64,000 bases of DNA from Struthio camelus (taxonomy: Eukaryota; Chordata; Aves; Struthioniformes; Struthionidae), in contig NC_090942.1 in assembly GCF_040807025.1 (NCBI RefSeq), positions 196,596,247 through 196,660,246 on the forward strand. Reading direction: 5' to 3'. A program made the position numbers and the translations under genes. How positions within the stretch are numbered: the stretch's first letter is position 1; each line of letters begins with the position of its first letter. This document shows positions 48,501-57,700 of this stretch, one piece after another. Under the pieces are notes generated by a model. It had not been told where the DNA came from. It did no database searches and was given only the letters and a program-made list of their open reading frames with translations.

Positions 48501-51252
48501 CAAAAACATGTAGGTTAAATGGAGTTGGTGATAAGTGTAGCAGAAGAAATTTAAAAAAGGGGTGCTGAAAGTGTATACAGACCATTAGTAGCAGGAAACA
48601 AGATGACAGGGTAAACACAGAATAAGGAAATTAGTGGTTTGACATCCAGGGTTCTGTTCTAATGCAGGTGGGGAAACTACAGATAGGAGGTAAGATAGCA
48701 AGCTGCCAGTCAATGTTGCTTTACTGCTGACATGTTTGTTTTTGATAGGGCTGCCAGGAGGCATTGTACTGGTACTCTTTTCACAGTAATTCATACTAAT
48801 ATTTTTGTTTTAGATATAAAAACAGGAAATATGGAGATCAGCAATCAACAGCCCCTAAGAGTGAAAACAAATAAGTAAATAAATGCTGCAGTTAACTACA
48901 ATACAATTTAGAATATTTGATAACTGAGGATTTCTTCCATCTTTTGGTGGAAGAGAAATTCTATACAAATATAAAAATTCTACATAATCTCTCTTTTATA
49001 AGCTGGTTTCTGCCTCAGTGACAAAAGACTTCTGCTACTCTTAAGTACTTCAGTGAACCGCTAATGGAAACAGGGCTAAAGGAGCATCATCACAATGTCT
49101 TTATGTAAACAAGCTCAGCTAAAACTTAGCTGTTACCTTTCCTGATAGAGTTAAAGACATGTTCATCGTAAGTGTAAGTAAGTCAAAACTGGGGGGAAAA
49201 TTTAACTGTGGAAGTACTAGTTCTGCAGAAGTATCTTGCTTGTAATTTACTGGGTTTTTACAAGGTTATGAATAACTACAGTATCTGCATCTGCCCAACT
49301 TTTCTTTTAAAAAAAAACAAAATTACAAATTATGCAACTGAGATAGGTAAGGTGAAAAATCAACTATTAAATACTTAAGAAGTTATTCGTTTATCTATAT
49401 TGGATGAGTCATGATCTTTCTTTAAATGAGGTTGCCTATTGCACTGATATTACAGAAAACTGGCTTATTATTCCTGAGGTGAAAATAACTAATCAAGTTG
49501 GCAAATATTTATTGCTATTTTGCTGTGAGACTAATTCTGTGGTCTGCAAATCAGATGTTGATGATTGAAGGCTGTTACTCTGTCAGAGAATTAAAACCAA
49601 AACAAAATAAAAAAACTAGTTATTTCCATTCACTTTACTTGTTGGTTCTAGCTGTTACCTGTAATGGGTACTCTACTGATAGTGAGAATTTTTTTTTTTT
49701 TTGGATATATTTTGATAGACTTGGGAGCCTTTGATACCCTGTTCTTCTCTTTAGCCTTAGTTTGAGGGCCTCAAAGAATTTCTAGTCAAAAGAAGAGCAG
49801 GGCAAAAGTAACTCAGCTAACTGCTGAGATTCTAATGCTATCACAAATATTTCCTTTTGGCCGGTTTGTCTGATTACAGTGTTCTCTAAAGAAATGTTTA
49901 GTTGCCTGGAACAGCTAGAGTTACTGCTCTCGCTATACTTCTGTCCTCCTTCAGTATGTTCTCTCTACTACTGAGATATTACCTTTCTTCACAGATGAGA
50001 AATTTATTTAATGAGCTTATGTGACTGCTGACTTCCCCTGTAATGAATAAAGAAGCTGGACCCACAAACCAGTGGAGAGATGAGAGGTTATATGTATCAG
50101 TAATTTTCAGCGTATCTTCAAGGTCGCTGCTTTGAGGCTTTGCTGTTTAATATGGTTTTGTTATTTTGGTTTGGGTTTTTCTGCTCATCTCCTCCCCTTT
50201 GCTATTGTATTGACTCCAGGCTACTTCAGATAGGTCTTCATTGCACTGCAGAACTTGTTACAGGGGCGCTGCAACAAATCATTTAGCTACCTCTAGCGTA
50301 TAAATATAGCTGTTTCAGCAGTTCTCTGCACCCATTCGACCTGCGTTAATCTGCTTGGGTACTGTAGTACACTAACTTGTGAGACTACTTTTGGGACTTT
50401 GAACTACAACGTCTGTTGCTGTTACACCAGACATAATATCACGCTATGCCATGTAGACAAAGGCAAGGGCGATACAGAACAAGTACTAACTGAGCACTAT
50501 TCTGGCCAGTGGTGGTTACCAGCTGTGAAAGCAATGCCTAAGATGCCTCCAGTCCCTTTTTGTCTAACAATGAAGAAGGCAGTTACGACAGCGTTCACCT
50601 TCTTTCCTCCTCAATGCTGCTACCTACGGTACAGACCTAGCAATCTGAGCAGCTGCAAGGGTCTGGTCCTGAAGGAACTAAATGGAAGAATACAGGATAT
50701 GAGGGGGAACCAACCTTGCACATAAAAATACTTTTTGCAGTTGTATATAGACAAGCCTTCTGATCCTTTCTTCATGACTATGGGGAAGGACTGGCAAGGT
50801 TTTTTGAGGAAAAAGGGCAGAAGCATCTTGGTATCCTGAAAGAGGAGAAGATTATTTCATAACTTACTGTCTGACAGAGTAGCAGCCCTTACTCAAATGA
50901 CTCAGTAATTTTTAATTTCACTCTGTAGGCATTTAAGCTGTGCACTTAAGAAAATAAATACCCAGTGCTACTCACAGCTATGCTTCAATTGTTGCTTTTG
51001 AAAGAATTCTAGTGAAGAGAAAAATGCTAAGTATATATATCTACAAACTTGTTTTCTGTCTTAAGGTATGGAGATGATGCTGGCCATGCTACGGACAATG
51101 CTATGAATTCTGCAATCAATGTTGGCGTGACAGCATTTAACATTGACAACATTGGTATCAAAGCTGTTGTGAAGAGAACTGCAAAAGAAACTGGCCATGC
51201 TGTGTTGGATGAATATAAAGTATTGGATAAGGAGAAAAAAGATAAAAAATGA
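38711..51252 (+). CDS. SPART: SPART (spartin), complete coding region, seven coding exons
   Basis: Spartin is a cytosolic, multi-site adaptor. In mammals its MIT domain binds the ESCRT-III protein IST1, its PPxY motif recruits the ubiquitin ligases ITCH and WWP1, and its C-terminal senescence domain targets lipid droplets and supports their turnover. Loss causes Troyer syndrome (SPG20) in people. Coding exons are 38,711-39,541, 40,639-40,836, 43,506-43,635, 44,398-44,592, 47,446-47,604, 47,689-47,779 and 51,066-51,252. All have GT/AG borders and agreeing phases, and they sum to 1,791 bases (596 residues plus stop). Domains by residue: MIT about 11-95, PPAY 178-181, acidic-hydrophobic DADELILIP 224-232, WSEK start of the conserved C-terminal part in exon 4, senescence domain about 385-580. 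The ATG has G at -3 and +4. The protein is shorter than the human one (666 residues) in the linker before WSEK and in the tail. Introns carry CR1 copies. Confidence 0.93.
40639..40836 (+). CDS. SPART: SPART coding exon 2 (exon 3 of gene)
   Basis: Encodes 66 residues (278-343), phase 0 at both ends, starting VCDWMYPL and ending LRIQ. Acceptor TTTCCCAG, donor CAG/GTAAAT. It is a globular conserved region between the proline-rich part and the senescence domain, of unknown separate function. Its last 129 bases have a diverged partial copy at 41,750-41,878. Confidence 0.93.
41205..41500 (+). mobile_element. Ancient CR1-like relic in SPART intron 3
   Basis: Translation gives SEYCAQICL near 41,214-41,240, then QRRAVKIL near 41,270-41,293, and [12 protein letters not shown] near 41,462-41,497. 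These match the CR1 RT C-terminal order [18 protein letters not shown] and [12 protein letters not shown] on the + strand. Stops and a deletion between the blocks show great age. Confidence 0.5.
41750..41878 (+). pseudogene. Partial duplicate of SPART exon 3
   Basis: A 129-base stretch aligns without gaps to the 3' part of SPART exon 3 (40,708-40,836). By my hand count it has 28 base differences (about 78% identity) and 28 of 43 codons giving the same residue, beginning [10 protein letters not shown] and ending in Q before GTAAAT, the same donor as the parent. The frame is open across all 43 codons. Upstream of the match an in-frame TAA (41,729-41,731) and no AG before the copy argue against using the whole stretch. 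An internal CACAG at 41,769-41,773 could act as acceptor and would give a 105-base, phase-0 cassette (41,774-41,878). It is either a decayed exon duplication or a cassette exon; decay is more likely given 15 changed residues. Confidence 0.7.
43506..43635 (+). CDS. SPART: SPART coding exon 3 (exon 4 here)
   Basis: Encodes residues 344-386 and the first base of codon 387. Acceptor TTCACTTGTTAG, donor CAG/GTACTA. It begins [11 protein letters not shown] and ends with the strongly conserved [15 protein letters not shown] that leads into the senescence domain. The first part is a short variable linker. The corresponding mammalian region is longer and contains a basic stretch (KGKRGKRAK) that I could not find here or in the preceding intron. 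Confidence 0.92.
44398..44592 (+). CDS. SPART: SPART coding exon 4: senescence domain start
   Basis: Encodes the split Gly 387 and 64 further codons, ending in phase 1. Acceptor TGTCTTGAAG, donor [23 protein letters not shown] and [20 protein letters not shown] are nearly the same as in human spartin. This amphipathic, glycine-rich sequence begins the plant-senescence-type domain, which binds lipid droplets. Confidence 0.94.
44974..45002. repeat. G-run and alternating purine-pyrimidine tract
   Basis: GGGGGGCGGGGGCG is followed by CGCGCACGTGCGCATAT in SPART intron 5. The first part could form a G-quadruplex only with further G-runs. The second is a short Z-DNA-prone palindrome that contains an E-box (CACGTG). 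Confidence 0.6.
45333..47160 (-). mobile_element. CR1 LINE, 5'-truncated, antisense in SPART intron 5
   Basis: Read on the minus strand it begins in the endonuclease-RT linker ([19 protein letters not shown]) and contains the RT fingers block [32 protein letters not shown] and FADDTKLGG. It ends in the CR1 tail near 45,333. Frame changes near 46,400, 46,900 and 45,660 (a run of C's) break the reading frame. It is the same subfamily as the sense copy in intron 1, making an inverted pair about 8.5 kb apart. Confidence 0.94.
47446..47604 (+). CDS. SPART: SPART coding exon 5: senescence domain
   Basis: Encodes the end of the split Val and 52 codons, phases 1 and 1. Acceptor TTTATGGTAG, donor G/GTAATA. 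Contains [20 protein letters not shown] and [16 protein letters not shown], among the most conserved parts of spartin. Confidence 0.94.
47689..47779 (+). CDS. SPART: SPART coding exon 6: senescence domain
   Basis: A short exon of 91 bases, only 84 bases after the previous exon, so the intron between them is unusually small. Acceptor TTTTGCAG, donor AA/GTAAGT. Encodes [19 protein letters not shown] and [10 protein letters not shown], ending in phase 2. Two possible downstream partners exist: 51,066 (canonical) and 48,814 (candidate alternative end). Confidence 0.94.
48814..48874 (+). CDS. Candidate alternative last exon of SPART
   Basis: TTTTGTTTTAG ends at 48,813. Splicing from 47,779 keeps the phase and would add 19 residues, starting with the split Lys and then [10 protein letters not shown], before TAA at 48,872-48,874. 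An AATAAA lies right after the stop (about 48,877-48,883). The product would be 554 residues and would lack the last part of the senescence domain. Evidence is sequence signals only, so this is a hypothesis. Confidence 0.3.
51066..51252 (+). CDS. SPART: SPART last coding exon
   Basis: Acceptor TGTCTTAAG at 51,057-51,065. Codes [20 protein letters not shown], then [20 protein letters not shown], the end of the senescence domain, and a short lysine-rich end (KEKKDKK) before TGA at 51,250-51,252. The human tail after this point is about 25 residues longer and also ends in lysines. Confidence 0.94.
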
Positions 51253-51497
51253 GAACAATGAAAAGTTTCTGAAAGCCTTACATTAGAGATGAAACTTCCT
51301 ATTTAGAAGTAACTATATTGCTAAACTGTGATTTAACACAAATCATACTATACTTTTCAAGCAACTATTACTTAATTTAACATGAAAATATAAAGGTTGG
51401 GGAGGCATTCTTACAAAGAAAAATGAAAGTCTCCTTGCTCTATCACTCTGTAGTGATGCAGGGATTTTGACAGCTTGAAGGGTGTGAATTTGCAGTT

Positions 51498-51503
51498 AAT
51501 AAA
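51498..51503 (+). promoter_or_regulatory. SPART: Polyadenylation signal AATAAA, proximal
   Basis: First canonical hexamer after the SPART stop, inside TTAATAAACTT, followed by a T-rich stretch near 51,520. Confidence 0.5.
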
Positions 51504-52674
51504 CTTGCCTCTGTAAGCACTTTTTTCAAAATATAATATGAAACAGAATACTCTAGAAACAGTATTGTGAATATTTTTGTAATACTATATATTTGTAAAG
51601 AAGGTGATACTGAACAAATAGGGTTACTAATTCTGTTGTCAATTTTTTAGTTAGTTTTACAAAAACTAAGCTTTACTAATACTAAACATTATTTAATATG
51701 TACTACTTATTTAAGTTTTGTGTTTTATTCTTTTTCTAGATAATTTCTTTTCATAGCTACTAAAAAGCCAGTCTTATCCAAAGTTCATTTTAGTACAAAT
51801 GAAAGATGAACCTCAGGTAACTAGATAGCCATTCCCTTTAAAACTATTTTTTCCACCCAGCATATGAACAAACCAAAGATACTAAGCGTTTTCTCTAATA
51901 AGAGGGTACTTGCATCTCTAGAAAAATGTATTCTGCAGTTGGCACTATAAGTAATATTGAAAGATTATTTGAAATTCAAATTTTTATATGGAGAAGATAA
52001 GTGGATTTTTGCATAAATGAAAATATTTTTCTGCAAAAACATTCTAGAGAGGCTGCTAGATATGTCTATGGATTCTGCACTTTTCAGCCAGTCCACAAAG
52101 AGTCATAGTATATATGACTTCTAATGGAAGACAGTAGGTATTTGCTTCAAGGTGTAGTTTTGACAGTCAGCACCTTTATTCCAATGAATTCAGTTGCACA
52201 AGGTGCATCTTTAAAGAGTATGAAGACAAGCACCTTTAATTGGATGTATATGGAATACAATAGACACTACTCTGTAGCTTGCTCATCCTATTGCAGTGTG
52301 AAATAACTCCCATGTAGAAAACTGATAAGAGTCGTCCTTCCTTCTAAGATGCTTTTTCACTGCTGCTTATTTAAAGTTCATTAGTGGGTTTTAAAGCTGC
52401 TATACATTCTAGTCTTGATCGGTCCAGCGGCAAATGGAACACTGTCAATTTACAATTTCACTTCATATCAAATAATGGGAGAAAATAACTGTAAGTGATC
52501 GTTAGCAAGTGATGCTTGTATATCAGACAGGAAAAAAGAAAAGCAGTAACAAAAATATCTACTGGAAGTGTAACAGCACATTTTGTGGTAGTTATTGCAG
52601 GTGTGTACTTTAGTGCGAGAAAAGTAAAACAAAGGGGCTAACCACTTGAAGTGTAACTTGAACTGATTTACAGA

Positions 52675-52680
52675 AATAAA
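52675..52680 (+). promoter_or_regulatory. SPART: Polyadenylation signal AATAAA, distal
   Basis: Canonical hexamer in CAGAAATAAAATT, followed about 30 bases later by TGTGCTTTGCTTTCTT, a GT/T-rich downstream element. Confidence 0.45.
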
Positions 52681-52690
52681 ATTAAGTAAA

Positions 52691-53644
52691 ATTAAAATTG
52701 ATTAAACTGTGCTTTGCTTTCTTATGACGTCAAGCTACTGTATGGATCAGTGAATGGAAATACTCGGAAGAAACTTCAGAAGTCAACAGAAGAACAAACA
52801 GTCTTGGAGTATGTCTACGACAGAAGCCTAATAATCAATTACAGCTCAAAATATTTCACAGTGAAAAGGTCTAGCAAAAGTACATTATAACAGTGTTTTT
52901 GCTGTAATCTGTCACTTGCTGGCAAGTGTGACCAGTTTAAGAGTAGTATAGATTTCATACTAGCAAAAGCACTTTTGTTATGAACTGCATTTACATTAGG
53001 AATGTGTTTTATTTATATCTTTTTTTTCCACCCCCATTTTGATTTTGGCATATAGTCCAATAGGCTTCTCCCCAATTCCTCTTTCATATAAAACGGGCTT
53101 CACATAGGGAGTTAGCTCAGCCTTCCCTGTTATACCCTCTACAAGCTGAATTCCCTAAGCCTCATGTTTTAGGTTTATTTTCTATTCCCAGCTTTTTGTT
53201 TTTGTTTCTTATTTGGACATTGAACATCTCTCTTGAAGTATGGCAGTCCTTGTAGCAGTTTTACTAATGCTGTTTGCAGAGCAAACTGCTACCTAATTTT
53301 GTAGTACACTGCTATTTCCAAATTTATTCAAAGGCTTTTCTGCTACAATATTTAACTTGAACCTTGTATGGAAAAGATTACCTACGATGTCATTTCTATA
53401 CTACTACTTTCTCTGGCATCTCCACCAGTGTGCAGGTGAAAAAAAAAACAGTGCTCTTGGCCTCAAGTCTAGAACTGTGCATTTGAAGGAACTCCTCTAG
53501 ATTTCAAGGTTTTTGTTTAATGCTTACTTAAAAAAAAATTTGGGATACCCTATTTCTTGATATTCCCTAAAGTATATATCAGTAGTCCTTTAATTTAAAA
53601 AAAAAAAAAAAAGCAAAACTACATTGATTAGGTTCAGTTATTTA
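52691..53644. other. Intergenic between SPART and old CR1
   Basis: AT-rich with short A-runs (longest near 53,598-53,612). No gene or repeat is recognised. Confidence 0.5.
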
Positions 53645-54620
53645 GAAGCACCATAAAATTATGTAGGCTGGAAGGGACTTCCAGTGGTCTCTAATCTAAC
53701 CTCTCCTGTTCAGGCCTGCATCTAGTTATGTTACTCATATGCATTGCTGCTCATCCTTCCACTGCATCTCTGAGAAGAGTCTGGCTTTGTCTTCTCTTCG
53801 TCCTCCTGTTACATAGTTGTGGACAGTAATAAGATCTCCTCAAGCTGCCTTTTTTCTAGTCTGAGCTTACCCAGCTCTCTCAGCCTCTTCTCATATGCCA
53901 CGTGTGCCAGCCCTCTGACGAGCCTGGTAGCCCTCCACTGGATTTGCTTCAGTATGTCTATGTCTGCTTGTACTGGGGAGCCCAAAGCCGAGCATAGCAC
54001 TCCAGATGTGGTCTCGCATGTGCTGAACAGATTGCCCTCCCTCCATCTGCTTGCTACACTCTTGCTAATGCTGCCCAGGAAGCAGTTGGCCTTCTCTGCT
54101 GCAAGGGCACATTGCTGGCTTAAGGTCACCAAGGCCTCCCAGATTTTTTTCTGCAAAGGTGCTTTCTAGTTATTGGCCCACAGCTTGTACTGGTACATGG
54201 GGTTTTCTCATCCCACATGGAGGTCTTCACTTTTGCTTTTGTTTAATTTCATGAAGTTCCAGTTGGACCGTTCCTCCAGCCTGTCCACGTCCCTCTGAAT
54301 GGCAGTCCTGCACTCCAGCATACTGACTACTCATTTGCAAGCTTGCTGAGAGTGCAATCCATCCTGTCATCCAGCTTGTTAACAAAGAGTTAAATTGTAC
54401 TGTTCCTAGTGTTGATCCCTGAGCTGTGCAGTTGTAGTGCTGATCATCACGCTTTAAACCTGATGGCCAAGTGTTTGCCATCCACCTTACTGTCTGCTTA
54501 CCCAGTCCATATCTCGGCAATATGGCTGTAAGAGTTCTATGGCAGACTATGTCAAAGGCCTTACTAAATTCAAAAAACACAACATCTACTGCTATGCCCT
54601 TATCCACAGTCATGAACTCA
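53645..54620 (-). mobile_element. Old CR1, antisense, degraded
   Basis: The minus strand holds FSKAFDIVCHRTLTAILPRYG (split by stops), SQQCALAAEKANCFLGSISK and ARLVRGLAHVAYEKRLRELG, in the CR1 RT order. The catalytic part and the tail are reduced by deletions, and several frame changes are present. The tail is still recognisable at 53,660-53,685 (GGCTGGAAGGGACTTCCAG). Confidence 0.8.
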
Positions 54621-57199
54621 CCATAGCTTATTTACTGGTGATGCTGAAGCAACTATTTAACTTTACTTTTAGCTGCATTCTTCTGAAAGAAAAAAAAGCC
54701 TACGAGTTGTCATAATACTTTGAAAGGAATCTTCAGTCCTTAAGTCAAAATTAATGTCATTATGTGAACGTTTGCCTTCGATAACTGGTATACTTGACTT
54801 TTTAAATAACTCCTTATCTGTGTTTGTTGCCTTCATGCAATGTGAAAACATATGTATTTAAGATTCTTAGTTTTTTTTTTCTCAAGCCACATTGTGTTGC
54901 AACCAAATTTCCTAACTTTTCTTATGGGTAATAAAAATGTTAGCCTGAAAATCATATTAAAAGTCTTAACTGAAATTCATTTATGGGTATTGGTATATCT
55001 AATTTTAATCTATTTATTTGGAATAAAGAAATGGAAGAAAACTCCCATGCGTTGCAAGTGTCACTACGTTACTGCAATAATTGGTAAGAATCTTGCTGGT
55101 TTGAAATTTTTAACCCACTCACGTAACACCTCAGTCCACAAGACACTTCTCCTCCCCCACTGCAGCTTCCAAACCATCTGGCGAAGCACAGTCAGATCTG
55201 CTGTCCTGTGCCAACTCGACGAATGTGGCCTGGGCTCATCCTTATACGCACTGGGTGACCTAGTTCCTGAGAACTCACCTAGTTAGGACACCTAGTAATC
55301 CCTGCGTTGAAGCTGGGACCTGAAGGTACCCTGAGACAAGGTCACAAGCAAGTCTCTTGGGGCAGAGAGGACACTGTGGCCGGGATACAGCCCAGTTACG
55401 CTCAGTGTGCTTTTTAGTCTCAGACTTGCTGGTGATTCCAAGGCTCTTTCTGAGCACTCTGAACAGGCTCATTTTGAGAACTATTCAGCAGGCTAGTTAA
55501 GTTAATATTGAAACAGTTGCTTCAGAAATCGATAAGAACAAAATTACTAACACCATTGCTGTTAAATTTTTTACTGCTTCTGACAGTATACTGAATTAGC
55601 TACAAAAGCTAACCTAGGTCCAAGTCATCACTTAAATTACTGGTTTGGCATGGTATGTATTTTCAATATATATCTTTAAAAGGTAATATTCAATAAATCC
55701 TGAGGGCAAAATAAGCAGCTAAATTTAAATGCAGCTACTGTGCGATATTTTTCTAATGTTTCTGATTAAGTATCTCAGACCATCTTGCATTCAGTCTGCA
55801 TCTCAAGTGATAATTCACTGATGAGAGTAATAGCATCAATTATAACTTGAGACTGTCAGAAATCACCTCCTGTCCTAATATATATCAGACAAATGAAATT
55901 AAAATTAATTTTTCTCCTTATGGTCAAGCTTCAAGCTCCCTGCTGTCCTAATCCAATACACTAGATCCTGCTGGATCGCTAATCCAGAAGCAGTCCAGGT
56001 TTTTGGGTGTTTTCCTCCTGGTTTTCTGCTGGGCTCGCAGATTGATTTGGCTAATAGAGAAGACTGGCAAGTGCCAGAACTGACACAAGGCAAACAGCAG
56101 ATGTATGCGGCTAAACATGAGGATCAGGACCCTGCTATTTCAACATCAGTAAACTATTAGATTGGCACATTCCAATGTAAGAAACTACAGCCTTAGGACT
56201 AAAATTCACAGAATTTCAGTGCCAACTTTTTGGATGGCAATGCTGATTTATGCCACCTTAAAGTAATGGTAAAATCATAACCCCTGTTCTAGACTTAAGC
56301 AGCGGTACCCATGTCACCCAGCAATCTCAAGGGCTATAGCATATGACCTGTTGCTCACCTAACAGAAGTGAATGAGAAACTAAATCCTTTGTTTTTTCAT
56401 AGCATGCCAGTGATGAGAAATCGCAGCCCATCTCCTTCCCAAGAATGTGAACAGACAGATAGCCACTGCAGCGAGTGCTAGGTCTCGTGAAACGGTAAAC
56501 TGATTTAAGAGCACACTAACGTCTCCCAGGTTCACCCTGTCACTTGTGTCACCTCTGAGCGCTCGGTGAGCCATTGCAGCTCATTAACTAGCCAGAAACT
56601 ACAGGTGTTTCCCCCCAAGGTAGTTTTCTATGAGGTGCCTGAGCGGTGCTGCCTCACGGAGGAGCTGCGTGGATGCCGGAGCTGGCATGGATGCGGCCAG
56701 GGAAGCAGGCAGGCAGAGCCTAGCGGGGGGATTGCCACTCTTGCAGTATTAAGCCGTTAGATAAACGCAGCCCGCCTCACAAAGCCTCGCCTTGAGAAAG
56801 CCACCAACCAACCTGAAATCCCTTGTTTGAAAGATGCAACATGAAACACTTTTGTCTGCATCCAGAACAACTTAATATACCGAACGTTAGTTGATAGCTA
56901 TGAGTCAACGCGTATGTATCTGGATCCGTGGCAATTAAGACTGGCTATTCTAAACTCTTCTCTCTTGCCTCAGGTTAGGTACTTGCAAACTAGTTTATGC
57001 CCAGCACAGATTACAATCCTCACGGGTGCTAAAATACAGGCTAGATACTCTTTTAAGACAAGGCCCCATTGTGCTGTGCCTGCCTTCGCATGTGGGTCAA
57101 AGCATATATTTAAAACCGTGCTACTTTCCATCCAGAAACAGCTTCTTTTTTTTTTTTTTTTTTTTAAATCAGCACATGTTTGTCCCCCTCAGGTCACCA
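54621..57199. other. Intergenic, upstream flank of the second CpG island
   Basis: No exon recognised. A GC-richer stretch of unclear origin lies at about 55,110-55,480, and another at about 56,440-56,770. A run of about 20 T's lies at 57,146-57,165. Confidence 0.5.
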
Positions 57200-57313
57200 A
57201 AGCTTCACAGGCCCGAAGTTCACCCTCCGGGGCCAAAACGGTACCGCCCTTGCCCCAAAATTCATGGCGCGGAGCCAGGCCACGGGCCCCCTTCGGGAGT
57301 GTTATCAGCAGGC

Positions 57314-57367
57314 AGGGAGGGAAGGAGGGAGGGAAGGAAGGAAGGAGGGAGGGAGGGAGGGAAGAGG
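57314..57367. repeat. Homopurine tract (GGGA/GGAA)n
   Basis: Uninterrupted purines on the + strand made of GGGA and GGAA units, about 95 bases upstream of the putative CCDC169 start codon. It may form triplex or G-quadruplex DNA (several G3 runs). Confidence 0.9.
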
Positions 57368-57460
57368 CCCGGCGCCGGGCGAGGCAGCGCGGTCGCGGCG
57401 GTGACGAGCCGTTAGGCCGCGCCGCGGCCGTTGCCCCGCGCAACCGCCGCGGGCCGCGCC

Positions 57461-57537
57461 ATGGGGGAAGGCGGCGGGCGCGGCGCCGCCGGCCCCGAGC
57501 GGCTGGCGCCGGAGCTGGGGCGGGAGAGGCGGAAGAA
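57461..57537 (+). CDS. CCDC169: Probable CCDC169 first coding exon (partial gene)
   Basis: An ATG in a CpG island (context GCGCC-ATG-G, with G at +4) opens 25 codons plus two bases up to a strong donor, AA/GTGAGTG at 57,538. The peptide starts MGEGGGRGAAGPERL and continues to a charged end. As I recall human CCDC169, its start also has MGE and the pattern ERLxxELxxExxxK, which fits without gaps here (PERLAPELGRERRKK). In mammals CCDC169 lies directly downstream of SPART in the same direction, as here. CCDC169 is a small coiled-coil protein with little known function. I could not recognise later exons before 64,000, so they are presumably further downstream. Identification rests on synteny and a short motif. 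Confidence 0.6.
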
Positions 57538-57666
57538 GTGAGTGCCGCCCGCGGGGGGCCGGCCGCCTCGGCGGGGCGGGGGGCGGAGGGGGCGCCCCTC
57601 GGCGGGTGGGACAGGGCTCTCGCCAGCGCTGTGGCAGCCCAGCACTGCGGCTAAACCTGCGCCCGT

Positions 57667-57700
57667 GAGAGGAGGAGGAGGAGGAGGAGGAGGTGGTGGG
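57667..57700. repeat. (GAG)n trinucleotide repeat
   Basis: Nine or so GAG/GGA units downstream of the putative CCDC169 first-exon donor. Confidence 0.85.

Larger units (their letters stand above)
51253..52690 (+). other. SPART: SPART 3' untranslated region (extent inferred)
   Basis: AT-rich DNA with AATAAA hexamers at 51,498-51,503 and 52,675-52,680. The first would give a 3' UTR of about 260 bases, the second about 1.45 kb. Which is used cannot be told from sequence. Confidence 0.5.

Noticed and set aside
56914-57654. 246-codon + strand frame through the second CpG island
   Set aside because: It runs through a poly-T tract, the homopurine tract and the first-exon donor. The peptide is low-complexity and the frame differs from the ATG at 57,461 that fits a real exon.
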